DNA from: Symbiodinium natans
Lineage: Eukaryota > Sar > Dinophyceae > Suessiales > Symbiodiniaceae
NCBI GenBank assembly: GCA_905221605.1
Contig: CAJNDS010002257.1
Span: 1,080,422 to 1,144,421, forward strand
Direction of reading: 5' to 3'
Length of the DNA stretch: 64,000 nucleotides
This document shows positions 9,815-19,869 of the stretch, piece by piece. A program made the position numbers and the translations under genes. The stretch's first letter is position 1; each line of letters begins with the position of its first letter. The notes beneath the pieces were generated by a model, which was not told the DNA's origin, ran no database searches, and worked only from the letters and a program-made list of their open reading frames with translations.

Positions 9815-9962
9815 TGTGGCAAGGAGGGACCCTTGTAAGGGACCTTAGGGGTTATTCGGGGGTTATGTAGGGGCTACTTAGGTATATAGGGACTCTATAA
9901 GGTATACAGACGGGTCATATAGGGGAATAAGGTTAACGGTCCCTTCTCATACCGTTGGATGG
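9815..9962. repeat. Dispersed repeat, copy 1
   Basis: The pattern GGGACC..AGGGGTTAT..GGGGCTACTTAGG..ATAGGGACTCT..AAGGTATA..CCCTTCT recurs at 48430-48545 with the same order, so this is a dispersed element of roughly 130 bp. No coding frame. Confidence 0.55.
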
Positions 9963-10379
9963 TGGAGGTGCGGTTTGGCTTAGGGTTTAGGCTTCACGGT
10001 TTTGGGTTCAGGTTTAGGGTTTAGGGTGGAGGGGTTAGGGGTTAAGAGTTTAGGGTTTAGGGTCTGGGGGGTTTAAGGTACAGAGTTTTGGATCTATGCG
10101 GAACTTAAGGGGTCTAGGGTTCAAGGGTTTTCGGGGTCCAGGAAGGTAGTTTCATTTTCAGTTCAGCAGCACCAACCAAATTCTAGCCCGATAGTGGGGG
10201 GGAGTCAAGAACCTTCCCCCCCCCCCAAAAAAAAAAACAAACAAACAGAAAACTGTGTATGGCTTTCACTTGTTTGTAGTACATTTCGGCAACAGGTAAT
10301 GTAAACGCAAGTATCTATATTAATTGTGGCTCTTGCACGGCTAAGTGCCAGCACCCTCCCTACAATCTAAACCCTAAAC

Positions 10380-10460
10380 CGCCCATTCCATCCCTCTCCC
10401 CGAGATATCCGAGCTGCACCCTGAAACGGAGCTCCACGGCGCGGGTCTTGCTTTGGAGGT
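10380..10460 (-). CDS. Coiled-coil exon
   Basis: After GCGGCAG the minus strand reads LQSKTRAVELRFRVQLGYLG and then ERDGMG. The donor is GTTTAGGG from the array side. Confidence 0.55.
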
Positions 10461-10565
10461 CTGCCGCCACCAAAACCCTAAACCTTACAACCCCAAACCC
10501 TAAAGCCTAAACCCTAAACCCCAACCCCGAACCCTAAATCTCATCACATGAGGCCCTTAGAGCAC

Positions 10566-10630
10566 GCCGCACGAGAAGCAAGCGCCGCGCCTGTCCATGC
10601 TTCGGAAGTCGTCCATCTGCGTCGCAAAGC
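10566..10630 (-). CDS. Exon with FRSMDRR motif
   Basis: After CCACCAG the minus strand reads FATQMDDFRSMDRRGACFSC and ends before GTGCTC. The FRSMDRR motif matches FRSVDRR at 5454-5520. If the donor is not used, the frame meets TAA three codons on, so a terminal exon is possible. Confidence 0.45.
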
Positions 10631-10749
10631 CTGGTGGTGAAATCCGGAACCCTCAAACTCCCGAGCTGCTTTCGGGTGGCTTCGGTTAAACAAAAAAAGA
10701 ATCATCGACGTACTGAACAACCGCTACTGCCAAACGAAAAAACAACCCT

Positions 10750-10895
10750 GAACCCTCGAAGGTTTGCCCTACCTTGGGCACCAAATGAACCCTAAATGGG
10801 GTCATACACCCTATACTACTATGATCCCTTTCTTTAAGGTATATGGAGCCATCAACCCTCTTAGGGTTCATTTGGTCCCCAAGGTAGATGGGTGT
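10750..10895. mobile_element. MITE family with CTACCTTGG..CCAAATG ends
   Basis: Inverted ends CCTACCTTGGGCACCAAATG and CATTTGGTCCCCAAGGTAG flank an inner TGAACCCTAA/TTAGGGTTCA pair. The same end sequence bounds an intron of the ankyrin gene (61451-61826), which suggests that this family can act as introns. Confidence 0.6.
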
Positions 10896-11129
10896 GTCCC
10901 GAGACCGGGGCCATCCCCCCAAATAAGATGGACCCCCCAACCCACCCCCCCGGCAGATGCCCGAAACCCACCCTGCCCTCTTGGAACCCTTTAGGCCCCT
11001 CCCTCCCCGAAGAGACCCTCAACCCTAAACCCTAAACCCTAAACCCTAAACCCTAAACCCTAAACCCTAAACCCTAAACCCTAAACCCTAAACCCTAAAC
11101 CCCCAAATTCTCGGAACCACATCCCCCAC

Positions 11130-11212
11130 CCCCCTGGTCAGCCCTGCTAGGCCTCTCCGGCTTTCAGAGAGGTCCGCGGCGGCCTGCCCGGACGTTGGAG
11201 TTCTGCATCCGT
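11130..11212 (-). CDS. Coiled-coil-type exon
   Basis: After GATGCAG the minus strand reads TPTSGQAAADLSESRRGLAG and then LTR, followed by GTGGGGG as donor. The other two frames are stopped. CCCTAAA at 11010-11102, TTTAGGG at 11238-11294. Confidence 0.5.
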
Positions 11213-11218
11213 AGTTTT

Positions 11219-11340
11219 AAGAGTCTACCTGGGCCTCTTAGGGTTTGGGGTTTAGGGTTTAGGGTTTAGGGTTTAGGGTTTAGGGTTTAGGGTTTAGGCT
11301 TACAGTTTAGTAGGAACTACCCATTAGGCTTTAGGGTGAT
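11219..11340. mobile_element. MITE family B interrupted by TTTAGGG array
   Basis: The left part (GTCTACCTGGGCCTCTTA) and right part (CTTACAGTTTAGTAGGAACT) are consecutive segments of family B. A TTTAGGG array (11238-11294) sits between them. Confidence 0.5.
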
Positions 11341-11363
11341 AGGCTCATGGGGCTTGAGGGTGT

Positions 11364-11456
11364 TCCTGGGACTCTATGTACGTATAGTTTAGTAGTACCT
11401 ACCCCTGAATTAGTAGGTACAACACATAAAATGTAGGTAAAGAGAGTCACAGGTAG
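11364..11456. mobile_element. MITE family B
   Basis: Arms CCTGGGACTCTATGTACGTA and TAGGTAAAGAGAGTCACAGG with a CCCCTGAATTAGTAGG core. Confidence 0.6.
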
Positions 11457-11805
11457 GGCTTATAGGGAATGTAGTTTAGGGTTTAGGGTTTCGGGCTTCA
11501 GGTTAAGGGCTTAAGGTTTAGGTTTTGGGGTGTAAGAGTTCAGGGCTAGGGACCCATGTGGGGTTGAGGTTTTGGGGTTTGGGATTGGGGGCCTAGGGTA
11601 TCTAGGGCTTAAGATTGGGTTTAGGCGTTTACGCTTAAGGTTTAGGGCTTAGTGGGTTTAAGTTTTGGGGTTTAGGGCGTTTAGGTTTCGGTGCTGGAGT
11701 GTAGCGGGTTCACGACTTAGGGTTTTTTGGGCGTCAGGTTTACGTCCAAGATATAGGGGTTTAAGGAGTGCAGGTTTCAAGGGCTTTTGCTTCTTTTTGG
11801 GTGCT

Positions 11806-11907
11806 GGATATTCCCCCTTATACTAACAGTCCTTTAACAGGGATTATCGTACTCCCTATTATAAACCCTATGAAGGACTGTTACAAGTAGTATAAGGAAC
11901 ATCCCAA
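11806..11907. mobile_element. MITE family A
   Basis: Arms TTCCCCCTTATACTAACAGT and GAAGGACTGTTACAAGTAGT..GGAACATCCC, with a palindromic GGGATTATCGTACTCCCTAT core. Confidence 0.65.
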
Positions 11908-12246
11908 CCCTAAACCCTAAACCAGCTTAGGCTTGTAAGGGTCTCGGGATTTCGAGAACTAAAGTCTGACTTTTTTGAACCGTGGGATGAGAACTCCCTC
12001 CCATCCTTCCTTCATCCCGCGCGCCTAAACCCTATTGACCCGCAAACCGAAACCCTAAACTTAAACCCTACAAGCCCTCCACCTCGCCTGCCCTTGCGCC
12101 TGTATCCAGGTATTCAGGCCCGTCTTGAAGGATGATGGGCCCCCTAAACCCCATATAACCCTAGACCCTAACCCTAAACCCCATATAACCCTAAACCCGA
12201 ACCCTAAACGCTAAACCCTAAACCCTAAACCCCGGAACCCCCTAAC

Positions 12247-12333
12247 CGGAGCCCCCCTTGAGCCCCAGAAGCCCCCGGCCTTGGTCAAGTGCTCCAGCTG
12301 GAGCTGGCACTCGGCATCCGAGCTCTTCAGCGC
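12247..12333 (-). CDS. Coiled-coil exon with ALKSSDAEC motif
   Basis: After CCAAAG the minus strand reads ALKSSDAECQLQLEHLTKAG and then a Gly/Trp-rich tail. The donor is GTTAGGGG. The motif parallels ALRSTDVER (7151-7202). Confidence 0.6.
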
Positions 12334-12539
12334 CTTTGGCATTGTTGAATATTGGTTCAGGGTTTAGGGTTTAGGGTTTAGGGTTTAGGGTTTAGGGGTA
12401 AAACCTCCCAAAAGTGGTACTTACTAATTACTATTGGGTCGTTCTTAGGAAACCTTACGGGGACGTACTTTTGGATCCTCCCAGGGGTCTGGGGAGCTGC
12501 AACTGAGGGTTTGGGGCTGTAATTTGCGCTGTAGGGAGG

Positions 12540-12960
12540 TACAGGGCTTGGTGGGGGGTTCGGTTATGGACAAGAAGAATGTGCACGACGTCGCGGGTTC
12601 CCGACGGCGCAGGACCTGGGCTTTGTCACCGAGCCTCGCAAAAACTCGGCGGGCAACGCGCCGCCGCCGCCGCTACACGTGACCGCGCGGTCCCCTCGCC
12701 ACCCACACCGCCCTCACCTCTAGAGATCCTTTTGCGCTCCCACCCCACCCGCAACCCAAAGTGCCCTCACCTTCCTTAATAGAGATCAATTGAGCTCTAA
12801 GGCACCCACGGACAAGGGCGTCACATCCAACACCGACCAACGACCGCACTGCACTACATCCCACTCGACTTCGCACGTCAGCACCCTGCGTCAGAGCGTC
12901 TCAAGTGGTGATGGGACACCTCGTGTCCATTGCTGGCCAGAGTGAGCGATCATATCGACC
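12540..12960. other. Unique GC-rich island
   Basis: Sequence free of arrays with 66-67-codon frames on both strands, none with recognisable domains. A copied-in gene fragment is possible but not shown. Confidence 0.4.
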
Positions 12961-13195
12961 CTAAACCCCGACCCCTAAACCCTAAACCCCTAACCCCTAA
13001 ACCCCTAAACCCCTAAACCCCTAAACCCCTAAACCCCTAAGCCCCTAAACCCCTAAACCCCTAAACCCTAAACCCCTAAGCCCCTAGACCCCTAAACCCC
13101 TAAACCCCTAAACCCTTAAACCCTAAACCCTAAAGCCTAAACCCTAAACCCTAAACCCCTAAACCCCTAAACCCCTAAACCCCTCACCCTAAACC
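12960..13195. repeat. (CCCCTAAA)n eight-mer array
   Basis: Mostly the 8-mer CCCCTAAA with CCCTAAA interruptions and occasional CCCCTAAG. It leads toward the donor side of the next exon. Confidence 0.85.
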
Positions 13196-13288
13196 CTAAA
13201 CCCTAAACCCTAAACCCTAAACCCAAAACCCTAATCCCCTAGAGGTTTTCAAAGGGGACCCGCATCGAAAAGCACTTCAAAGCAGGAC

Positions 13289-13335
13289 CTGCAGCTCGGT
13301 GGATGTCTCCCCAAGCTGCCGCTCCACCAGCTCCT
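13289..13335 (-). CDS. Coiled-coil exon
   Basis: After CAAAG the minus strand reads EELVERQLGETSTELQ, an ideal heptad segment, then GTCCTG as donor. TTTAGGG follows on the right (13348-13375). Confidence 0.6.
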
Positions 13336-13674
13336 CTTTGTTTCATGGGGTTTAGGGTTTAGGGTTTAGGGTTTAGAGCTTCAGGGGCTTAGGGTTTGGG
13401 TGTTTAGGGTTTAGGGCTTCAGGTGGTTTGGGGTTTCGGAATTCGGGGCTGCCGGTGGGGGAGTGGGGGGGAGTGAAGAAAAGCACCTCAAAATGGGAGG
13501 ATTACGCAGGGATAGGCATCCACTACTTCACTCCCTCTCAAGCATACGTAAGTCTAGGGAAGCCTAAAGCCTAAAGCCCAAAGCCCAAAGCCTACAGCCT
13601 AAGCCTAAAGCCTAACGCCTAACGCCTAAAGCCTAAAGCCTAACCCTAAACCCTGAACCCTAAACCCCTGCCAC

Positions 13675-13735
13675 CCGCGTTTTCCTGCACAGAGTCGACG
13701 TCCATGCGAAAACGCCGCTGCAGATCCGTCATGGC
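13675..13735 (-). CDS. Coiled-coil exon
   Basis: After GGGCAG the minus strand reads AMTDLQRRFRMDVDSVQENA and ends before GTGGCAG. To the left is a run of GCCTAAA repeats (13560-13645). Confidence 0.6.
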
Positions 13736-13829
13736 CTGCCCAGCGCATCATCTATAATGTGCATGAGGGTTTAGGGTTTAGGGTTTGGGGTTTAGGGTTT
13801 AGGGTTTGGGGTTTAGGTACAGCTATCAC

Positions 13830-13939
13830 TTGGGATGTTCCCCCCCTTAGACTAAGACTCAGAGTGTTTAATAGGGGCTATAACAGGGGGGTTCTATGAT
13901 CCCTATTTAAGGACTGTTAGTAAAAGGAGGAACATCCCA
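13830..13939. mobile_element. MITE family A with 9-bp target duplication
   Basis: The palindrome runs from TTGGGATGTTCCCCCC to GGAGGAACATCCCA. AGCTATCAC is present on both sides (13821-13829 and 13940-13948), a 9-bp duplication typical of Mutator-like elements; an 8-bp hAT-type duplication is the alternative. Confidence 0.7.
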
Positions 13940-13949
13940 AGCTATCACC

Positions 13950-14783
13950 ACTACAACTTTCAACACGCAACACCCGAAAACAACAACACGCGAAAAGCAA
14001 AAGACGGTACTAAATCTCCAGGGTCTGGTAGTACCAACTCAACCAGGGCTTAGGGCTTGGGGTTCAGGCTTCTTGAGGGGTTGGGCGTCCACTGGCCCGC
14101 AATCTTATGATTATTGCAAAGCCCTGCGGTTCCCCACAAACTCCTCTGTAAGCCCTATCTAGGGTTTAGGGTTTATGATGAACGTTCCATTGCAAGATGC
14201 CTGTGAAAGCATACGAAAAACCTCCGTCTGTCTCAAGGCGGGAACGCCTCGCTTTGGGAACGGAGCTCCTCAGAAAAGTTCAAGGATTTGTTGGATTCAA
14301 GGGTTTCTAGGGCTGTGTAGGTTTCTTGTTTCTCGATGGATTCGATTGGCGGGGTCTTACAGGCTACTATAAGGTTGTGTAGTGCTTCTATTTCGGGGCT
14401 TTGCATGTCTCTTAGAGTTCTGTGGTGTCTTGCCAGGTGTTAAACGGCGTTTTGGGTTTTACAAGTTTGATTGTAGGGTTTTTGTGGAGCTGATGGAGTA
14501 GAAACTGCCTGCTCAAAAGTCCCATGCGCCCTGACTCCGGGCTTCGGGTAAACCGCAGGGTAAACGGGCCTGACTCCCCAAAGCCCTAAACGCCCAAACC
14601 CCCGAAACCCCCGAAACCACCGAAACCCCCAAAACCACCAAACCCCCAAAACCCCAAGCCCCTAAGCTCTAAACCCTAAACCTAAACTCTAAACCCCAGG
14701 CCCCTAAACCCTAAACCCTAAACCCCCTGAACCCCCTAAACCCCGAACCCCCGAAACCCTGAACCCCCTAAACCCCTCAGGGC
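13950..14783. other. Unique intronic stretch, no exon recognised
   Basis: Few repeats until 14560, then Cys/Pro-free CCCxAAAC variants. Frames of 65-69 codons at 14175 (+) and 14440 (-) overlap repeat-like sequence and show no domain. Confidence 0.45.
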
Positions 14784-14852
14784 TTTGCAGTGGCATCGGC
14801 GCTCCTTCGCGGCACTGGCGGACAACTCCTCGCGGAGCCGGTGCAACTGCTC
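14784..14852 (-). CDS. Coiled-coil exon
   Basis: After CACGAG the minus strand reads EQLHRLREELSASAAKERRC and continues HCK. Donor GCCCTGAGG is GC-type. A long TTTAGGG array (14868-15005) lies upstream in transcript order. Confidence 0.65.
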
Positions 14853-15123
14853 CTCGTGAGGCAGAGGGTTTAGGGTTTAGGGTTTAGGGTTTAGGGTTTA
14901 GGGTTTAGGGTTTAGGGTTTAGGGTTTAGGGTATAGGGTTTGAGTTTAGGGTTTAGGGTTTAGGGTTTAGGGTTTAGGGTTTAGGGTTTAGGGTTAGGGT
15001 TTAGGGCGACTCTCCATAAGCAGCGTTTACTCTAAGCCCCCAAAGCCACTCACTGCGGGGGTTTCGGAGCTAGGGCTTGGGGTCCCCCCTAAACCCTAAA
15101 CCCTAAACCCTAAACCCTCAAAC

Positions 15124-15174
15124 TGGCTCTGCCTCCATGTCCGACTGCTGCGTGGAGCTCGCCATCCGAGCTTC
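15124..15174 (-). CDS. Short exon, phase 0-0
   Basis: After GCAAG the minus strand reads EARMASSTQQSDMEAEP, exactly 17 codons. The donor GTTTGAGGGTTTAGGG is telomeric; without splicing the frame would meet TGA immediately. Confidence 0.5.
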
Positions 15175-15462
15175 CTTGCAAGGGCGCAGCCACCCCAAAA
15201 CGGCACTCGGTACGGAGGGTTTAGGGTTTAGGGTTTGGGGTGTAGGGTTTGGGGTTTAGGGTTTGGGGTTTAGGGTTTGGGGTTTAGGGTTTGGGGTGTG
15301 GGGTTTAGGGTTTCGGGTTTAGGGCTTAAAGGGTTTAACTATCGCCTGCAACGCCGGAAGAGATCCTGGGAGGCGTAAGAGCAGTTCAAGAGCATTGAAA
15401 GAGCACCCGTAGCCCTCCAAGAGCACAGTCATTGGCAATCTCCGGATTTATCACTTCTAGCT

Positions 15463-15717
15463 TCAGTGATTTCGGGCTGAGGGTCGGAAGTCTGAAGTAA
15501 CCGCGAAGAACGCTGCCCTAGACGAGCATGTTGGCGTGGATGCTGCAGCGGGCTCACCAGAGTCGCATCTCACCGGGCAACCGATCTCAAAGAGGTTGCT
15601 AAGCACCTTGGCAGCGTGCTTTTTGCCGGATCCGCCGCGGCCCTCTGCCGGCTCCTCAGGGCAAGGGGATCCCCGACCTCGGTCGGGTCTGCTGCCTCCT
15701 TTCTCCGGGTTTCGCAC
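15463..15717 (-). CDS. Unplaced open frame, possible exon
   Basis: An 84-codon frame includes GKKHAAKVLSNLFEIGCPVR. It lies in a 500-bp stretch of unique DNA between a TTTAGGG array on the left and CCCTAAA on the right, the reverse of the usual exon setting. The opposite strand is also open. It is either an exon of another gene or chance. Confidence 0.2.
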   Translation of the reverse strand: MRNPEKGGSRPDRGRGSPCPEEPAEGRGGSGKKHAAKVLSNLFEIGCPVRCDSGEPAAASTPTCSSRAAFFAVTSDFRPSARNH

Positions 15718-16237
15718 TCAATCTCCCAAAAGTCCCTGAAGACTTAAACACAGGCAGCCCCACTACACCTCCATGACCAAGATGTACCCTTAAGACTTTC
15801 ATCAGGGTCCGAAGATGAGCATTCCCCCGCCCCGTCAAGAAAACAGCACCGACACACCAACCTCAACCCTAAACCCTAAACCCCAAGCCCTAAGGCCTAG
15901 CCCTAAACCCTAAACCCTAAACCCTAAACCCCAAAACCCTAAACCCTAAACCCTCAACCCTGAAAACCCCCTGGCCCTCAAAGGCCCTAAGCCCCAAACC
16001 CCAGGCAAACGAGCCCTCCGCCTCGTTTAAGCAGCACAGGGCTTCTCCTATAAGACCCTTATCGGGGAAGCTTCGCCCTGATGTTGGTTGCCCTAAACCC
16101 TAGTAACTCCTAGTAGCCCTAAACCCTAAACCCTAAACCCTAAACCCTAAACCCTAAACCCTGGACCCTAAACCCTAACCTAAATAAACCCTAAACCCTA
16201 GTAACCCTAAACCCTAAACCCCAAAAACCCAAAACAC

Positions 16238-16282
16238 CGGCAAACTCGCCTCTTTGAGGCGGGCCACAGCTGTCCGCAGCTC
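16238..16282 (-). CDS. Coiled-coil exon, phase 0-0
   Basis: After CCTCAG the minus strand reads ELRTAVARLKEASLP, 15 codons, then GTGTTTTG. Clean AG/GT ends. Confidence 0.6.
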
Positions 16283-16299
16283 CTGAGGTTGTAGGGTCT

Positions 16300-18112
16300 C
16301 TACCGGTTTAAGGTTTAGGGTTTAGAGTTTAGGGTGTCGGGTTTAGGGTTTCGGGGTTTAAGGGTTTCGGGTTCAGGGGTTAGCAGGGTTTAGGGTTTAC
16401 TGTAGGGTTTAGGGTTTAGGGTTTTGAGGTTGGGTCCTTAAGGCCTGACTACTATTTGCTTAAGAACCCCAAGACAATGAAAGATAATAATCCCTATATT
16501 GCCAGGGTTTATAGGGTTTAGGAATTTAAGGGTGGGTCCTGAAGGCTTTACGGTTTAGGATGTTAAGGATGTCAAGGCCGGGTCCTTAAGGCTTTAGGGC
16601 TGAAGGCTTAGAGCTTAGGATCTTCAGGTTGGGTCCTTAAGGCTGTAGGGTTGAAGGTTGAGGGTTTATATGTTCTAGAGTTTAGGATTTAGGGTTTAGG
16701 GTTGAAGGCGTAGAGTTTAGGATTTAAGGTTGGGACCTTGAGGCCGTAGGGCTGAGGGTCCATGGTCGAAACTCCTCAAACTGTTTGGGCCATCAGAACA
16801 ACATGTTTCTGCCAGCAGGAGCCAATGACACTTCGTAAAAACATGCTGGAGGCCACTGCCGCCACATGCGCAATGGGGATGCCGCGAAGAGCTAAACCCT
16901 AAACCCTAAACCCTAAACCCTAAACCCTAAACCCTAAACCCTAAACCCTAAACCCTAAACCCTAAACCCTAGACCCTAAACGGCCCTAAACCCGAAACCC
17001 TCAACCCGGTTTACGGCAACATAGACCCTAAACCCGGTTTACCGCAACGTAGACCAGCATGGTGCAGAGCCTGCTGCGATTGCACCGCGAGCAGCTTTGC
17101 AAAAGAGCGCGAGTAACCAAGAGCGGCGCACACGCGCTGCCATATCCGGAACTGATCGCAATTCACGGCATGAATGTAGCTTCCCTAAATCCCCAAGTCA
17201 CTTAGGGCTGAGGGTCCCTAACCCTAAACCCTAAACCCCAAACCCCAACACACAACCTACCAGCCCAAGTGCAGCAGAGCACACGGCTCAAGGCAAAGAT
17301 GAAAAGAGCGCAGAGCTCGATTCAAGCACCCCAACACCGAAACCTGAACCCTAAGCCCTAAGCCCTAAGCCCTAAACCCTACACCCTAAACCCTAAACCC
17401 TAAACCCTAAAGGGTCTTAGTTTCGGGATTGGGGTTTAGAATTTATGGTTTCGGGTTTAGGGTTTAGGAGTTAGGGTTTACGGTTTAGGGTTTCTGTTCG
17501 AGGGTTTGCGGTGTCCTTTACCGCATCCCTTGCCTGCTTGTTTTAGGGTTTTAGGATTTTGGGGTGTTAGGGTTTTAGGGTTTGAGGGTTTTGGGGTTTT
17601 CGGGTTTCAGGGTTGTAGGGTTTTGGGGGTTTTAGGGCTTTGGTGTTTAGGGCATAGGGTCTACGTTTTTTTTCTCCGGCTTAAGGGCTAGGGCTTCAGG
17701 GCGTTCGGGCTTTGCGGGCACGAAATAGGGACTAGGGAGCTGGCTTAGGGGATAGGATTAGGGGGACCCTTGGGGATATAGACCCTCTGAATAATTAAGA
17801 GAGCCAGAAGAGGGTTCAGAAGGCGTTCCCTTTTAAGGGTCCCCCTTAACCTACCAAGGATGGCTTAGGTAGGAAGTATCGGAGGCATTTCTTCGGCTGC
17901 CCCCACCCCGCAGAATAAGAACCCTATCGTAGACGTATGATGGTTCACAGGGCCCAGAGCTCGAGGTTACTAGATAGCACTTACTCAGCCTGAGATCGGG
18001 TGTACAGCCTCAACCCTAAACCCTAAACCCTAGACCCTAAACCCTAAACTCCAAACCCTAAACCCTAAACCCGAAACCCGAAACCCTAAAACCTAAACCC
18101 CAAACCCCAGGC
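16300..18112. other. Long intron-like stretch
   Basis: Degenerate TTTAGGG variants with GGGTCCTTAAGGC motifs (16430-16750), a CCCTAAA array (16892-16975), and a 22-bp sequence CCCGGTTTACGGCAACATAG.. repeated at about 17000 and 17030. A unique piece at 17040-17165 is open on both strands (+: MVQSLLRLHREQLCKRAR) but splice sites are unclear. TTTTAGGG variants follow at 17535-17660. Confidence 0.45.
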
Positions 18113-18203
18113 TTCGAGTCCCCAAAAGTCGGAACTCCGCCTCCAGCTGGCCTTCCACGCGGTCAGCCCTCTGCCGTCCTTCATTGCTTTCAGGCTCTCT
18201 CGG
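18113..18203 (-). CDS. Coiled-coil exon
   Basis: After TTACCAG the minus strand reads PREPESNEGRQRADRVEGQL and continues EAEFRLLGTR. The donor is GCCTGGGG, GC-type. CCCTAAA variants (18010-18100) are on the left. Confidence 0.6.
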
Positions 18204-18549
18204 CTGGTAACGCTAAACCCTAAAGCCTGAAACCCTAACCCTAAACCCTAAATCCTAAACCCTAAACCCTAAACCCTAAACCCTAAACTTTACCCTAACC
18301 CCAAACCGTAAGCCTTAAACTCTGCAGTTTGGGTGCTCTGATGTGGGTTCGTGCTTAGGGCAACCGGTCCGTCACCCCTAAACCCTAAACGCCCTGCGCC
18401 CTAAACATCCTGAACCCTAAGCCCGAAACACATCTCTCTGAAGCGCAGTAAAGGGAAACCCAATTTTGCAAAAGACGTGTTTAGGGTTTAGGGTTGAAGG
18501 TTTAGGTTTTAGGGTTTCGGGTTTAGGGTTTAGGGTTTAGGGCGTAGGC

Positions 18550-18615
18550 CTGCTGCAGACTCCGCCAAGGCTGCATCAAGACGCCGGGCGCCTTCCTCGG
18601 CCTGTGTCTGCAGGC
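18550..18615 (-). CDS. Coiled-coil exon, repeats in reverse arrangement
   Basis: After GAGCAG the minus strand reads LQTQAEEGARRLDAALAESA and then A. Donor GCCTACGCCC is GC-type. Here the downstream intron begins with CCCTAAA on the minus strand (TTTAGGG on +, 18480-18543), opposite to most exons. Confidence 0.6.
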
Positions 18616-18658
18616 CTGCTCAGGGACTCCAATACCCCTCAATCCTTCAAGCATCGTC

Positions 18659-18757
18659 GGGTTCCTTATGTTCCTTAAATCATAACAGGGTTCCTTAGAC
18701 TCCTGAAATCATGACAGGGCTCCTTTTCCTCCTTAAGTCATGATAGGGTTCCTTATA
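18659..18757. repeat. 29-bp tandem repeat
   Basis: Three and a half units of about 29 bp with the core GGGTTCCTTA..CCTTAAATCATGACA. Confidence 0.6.
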
Positions 18758-18759
18758 TG

Positions 18760-19755
18760 AGCATCGGATTTTATTTGCTGGCGGGCGCAATGAGCCTATT
18801 TTAATGTTCGGTCCCTGATCTCGTTTGCCTCAAAACACCTCTTCCGGGCCAATGTCGTCTTAAGGGGTGATCTCGTTCAGTATTAAATAGTACTTGGAGT
18901 GTAGTGAGTGGTATAGTTGCCCTTAACCTTCGCCCGGTAACCCATTCAGGGGTATTGGAGACTCTGGGTGCATGCGGGCTGGGGGGGGGGGGGCTTCTGG
19001 ATTCATGGGTTCAGTCGAGGCTAGATGTCTTGCTTCTCCAATAACAGGGAATGAAGATGGTTTTAAGCCTTGTTAGCGTGCCTACTAAATAAGGAAGCCC
19101 GAAAAGTTTGAAGTCCAACTGGCTAAGTAAGGTATGGGGCTTGGGGGTTTTGTCTAGGGCTTGAGGGGTTTATGTAGGTTTTCGGGTTTCACAAGGGTGT
19201 AAAAGTTTTAAGGCCCAGCCAGCATAAGGCTTCAGATTTGGGGGCTCATGGGCTTAGAATTTGCGACCCGATCAAGGTGTAGGGTGGTAAAGATGCTTAA
19301 GCACGACTCAAAGACCCGGTTAAGCCTAGGCTTTAGGGTTGAGGGTTGAGGGGGGTTGTCTTCCGACAGGAAGAGGATGGATCCGACAAAACATGAAAAA
19401 AACATCAACCCGGAAAGCTTCCGATGCCCCAAGCCCGAACCGAGTTGTCCAGTACCTCGGGGGACTAAAGGTTGACCTTTGGGATTATAAGGGGATTCTA
19501 TTACCCCAAAAAGGTTCAAGCGTACCTACTCTACAAGTAAGCTAAAGTCTACATGAGCAATCACAACGCTGAACAATGGCACTGACTCAACAGTCATGGA
19601 TGGTGTGGGGCAACGGCTCCTGCGACCCGGACCCTAAAACTCTAAACCCTAGACCCTAAATCCTACGAAAACCTGCGCCCTAAGCCGTCATGGCCTTGAA
19701 AGCCTTAAGGCTTATACAAAGCCTGCAACTCAAAACCCTAAACCCTAAACCCTAA
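18760..19755. other. Intronic stretch with dispersed repeat
   Basis: Largely unique. Positions 19020-19135 share CTACTAAAT..GGAA.CCC.AAAAGTTT.AAGT.CAACT with 52460-52545, so a dispersed element is present. Frames of 68-95 codons near 19232-19545 lack domains. Confidence 0.45.
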
Positions 19756-19758
19756 AAC

Positions 19759-19826
19759 CCTGCCGACCTCGGAAGCGGCCCAATTCGCTGCGCGTGCTTC
19801 GCGTCAGCTCGTCCATCTGGCCTTGC
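19759..19826 (-). CDS. Coiled-coil exon
   Basis: After CCACAG the minus strand reads QGQMDELTRSTRSELGRFRG and then RQ, followed by GTTTTAGG. A GTCGGC donor eight bases earlier is an alternative. Confidence 0.6.
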
Positions 19827-19869
19827 CTGTGGGTCATCCCCTTCCCCCAAAATGGAATTAGGGTTCAGG

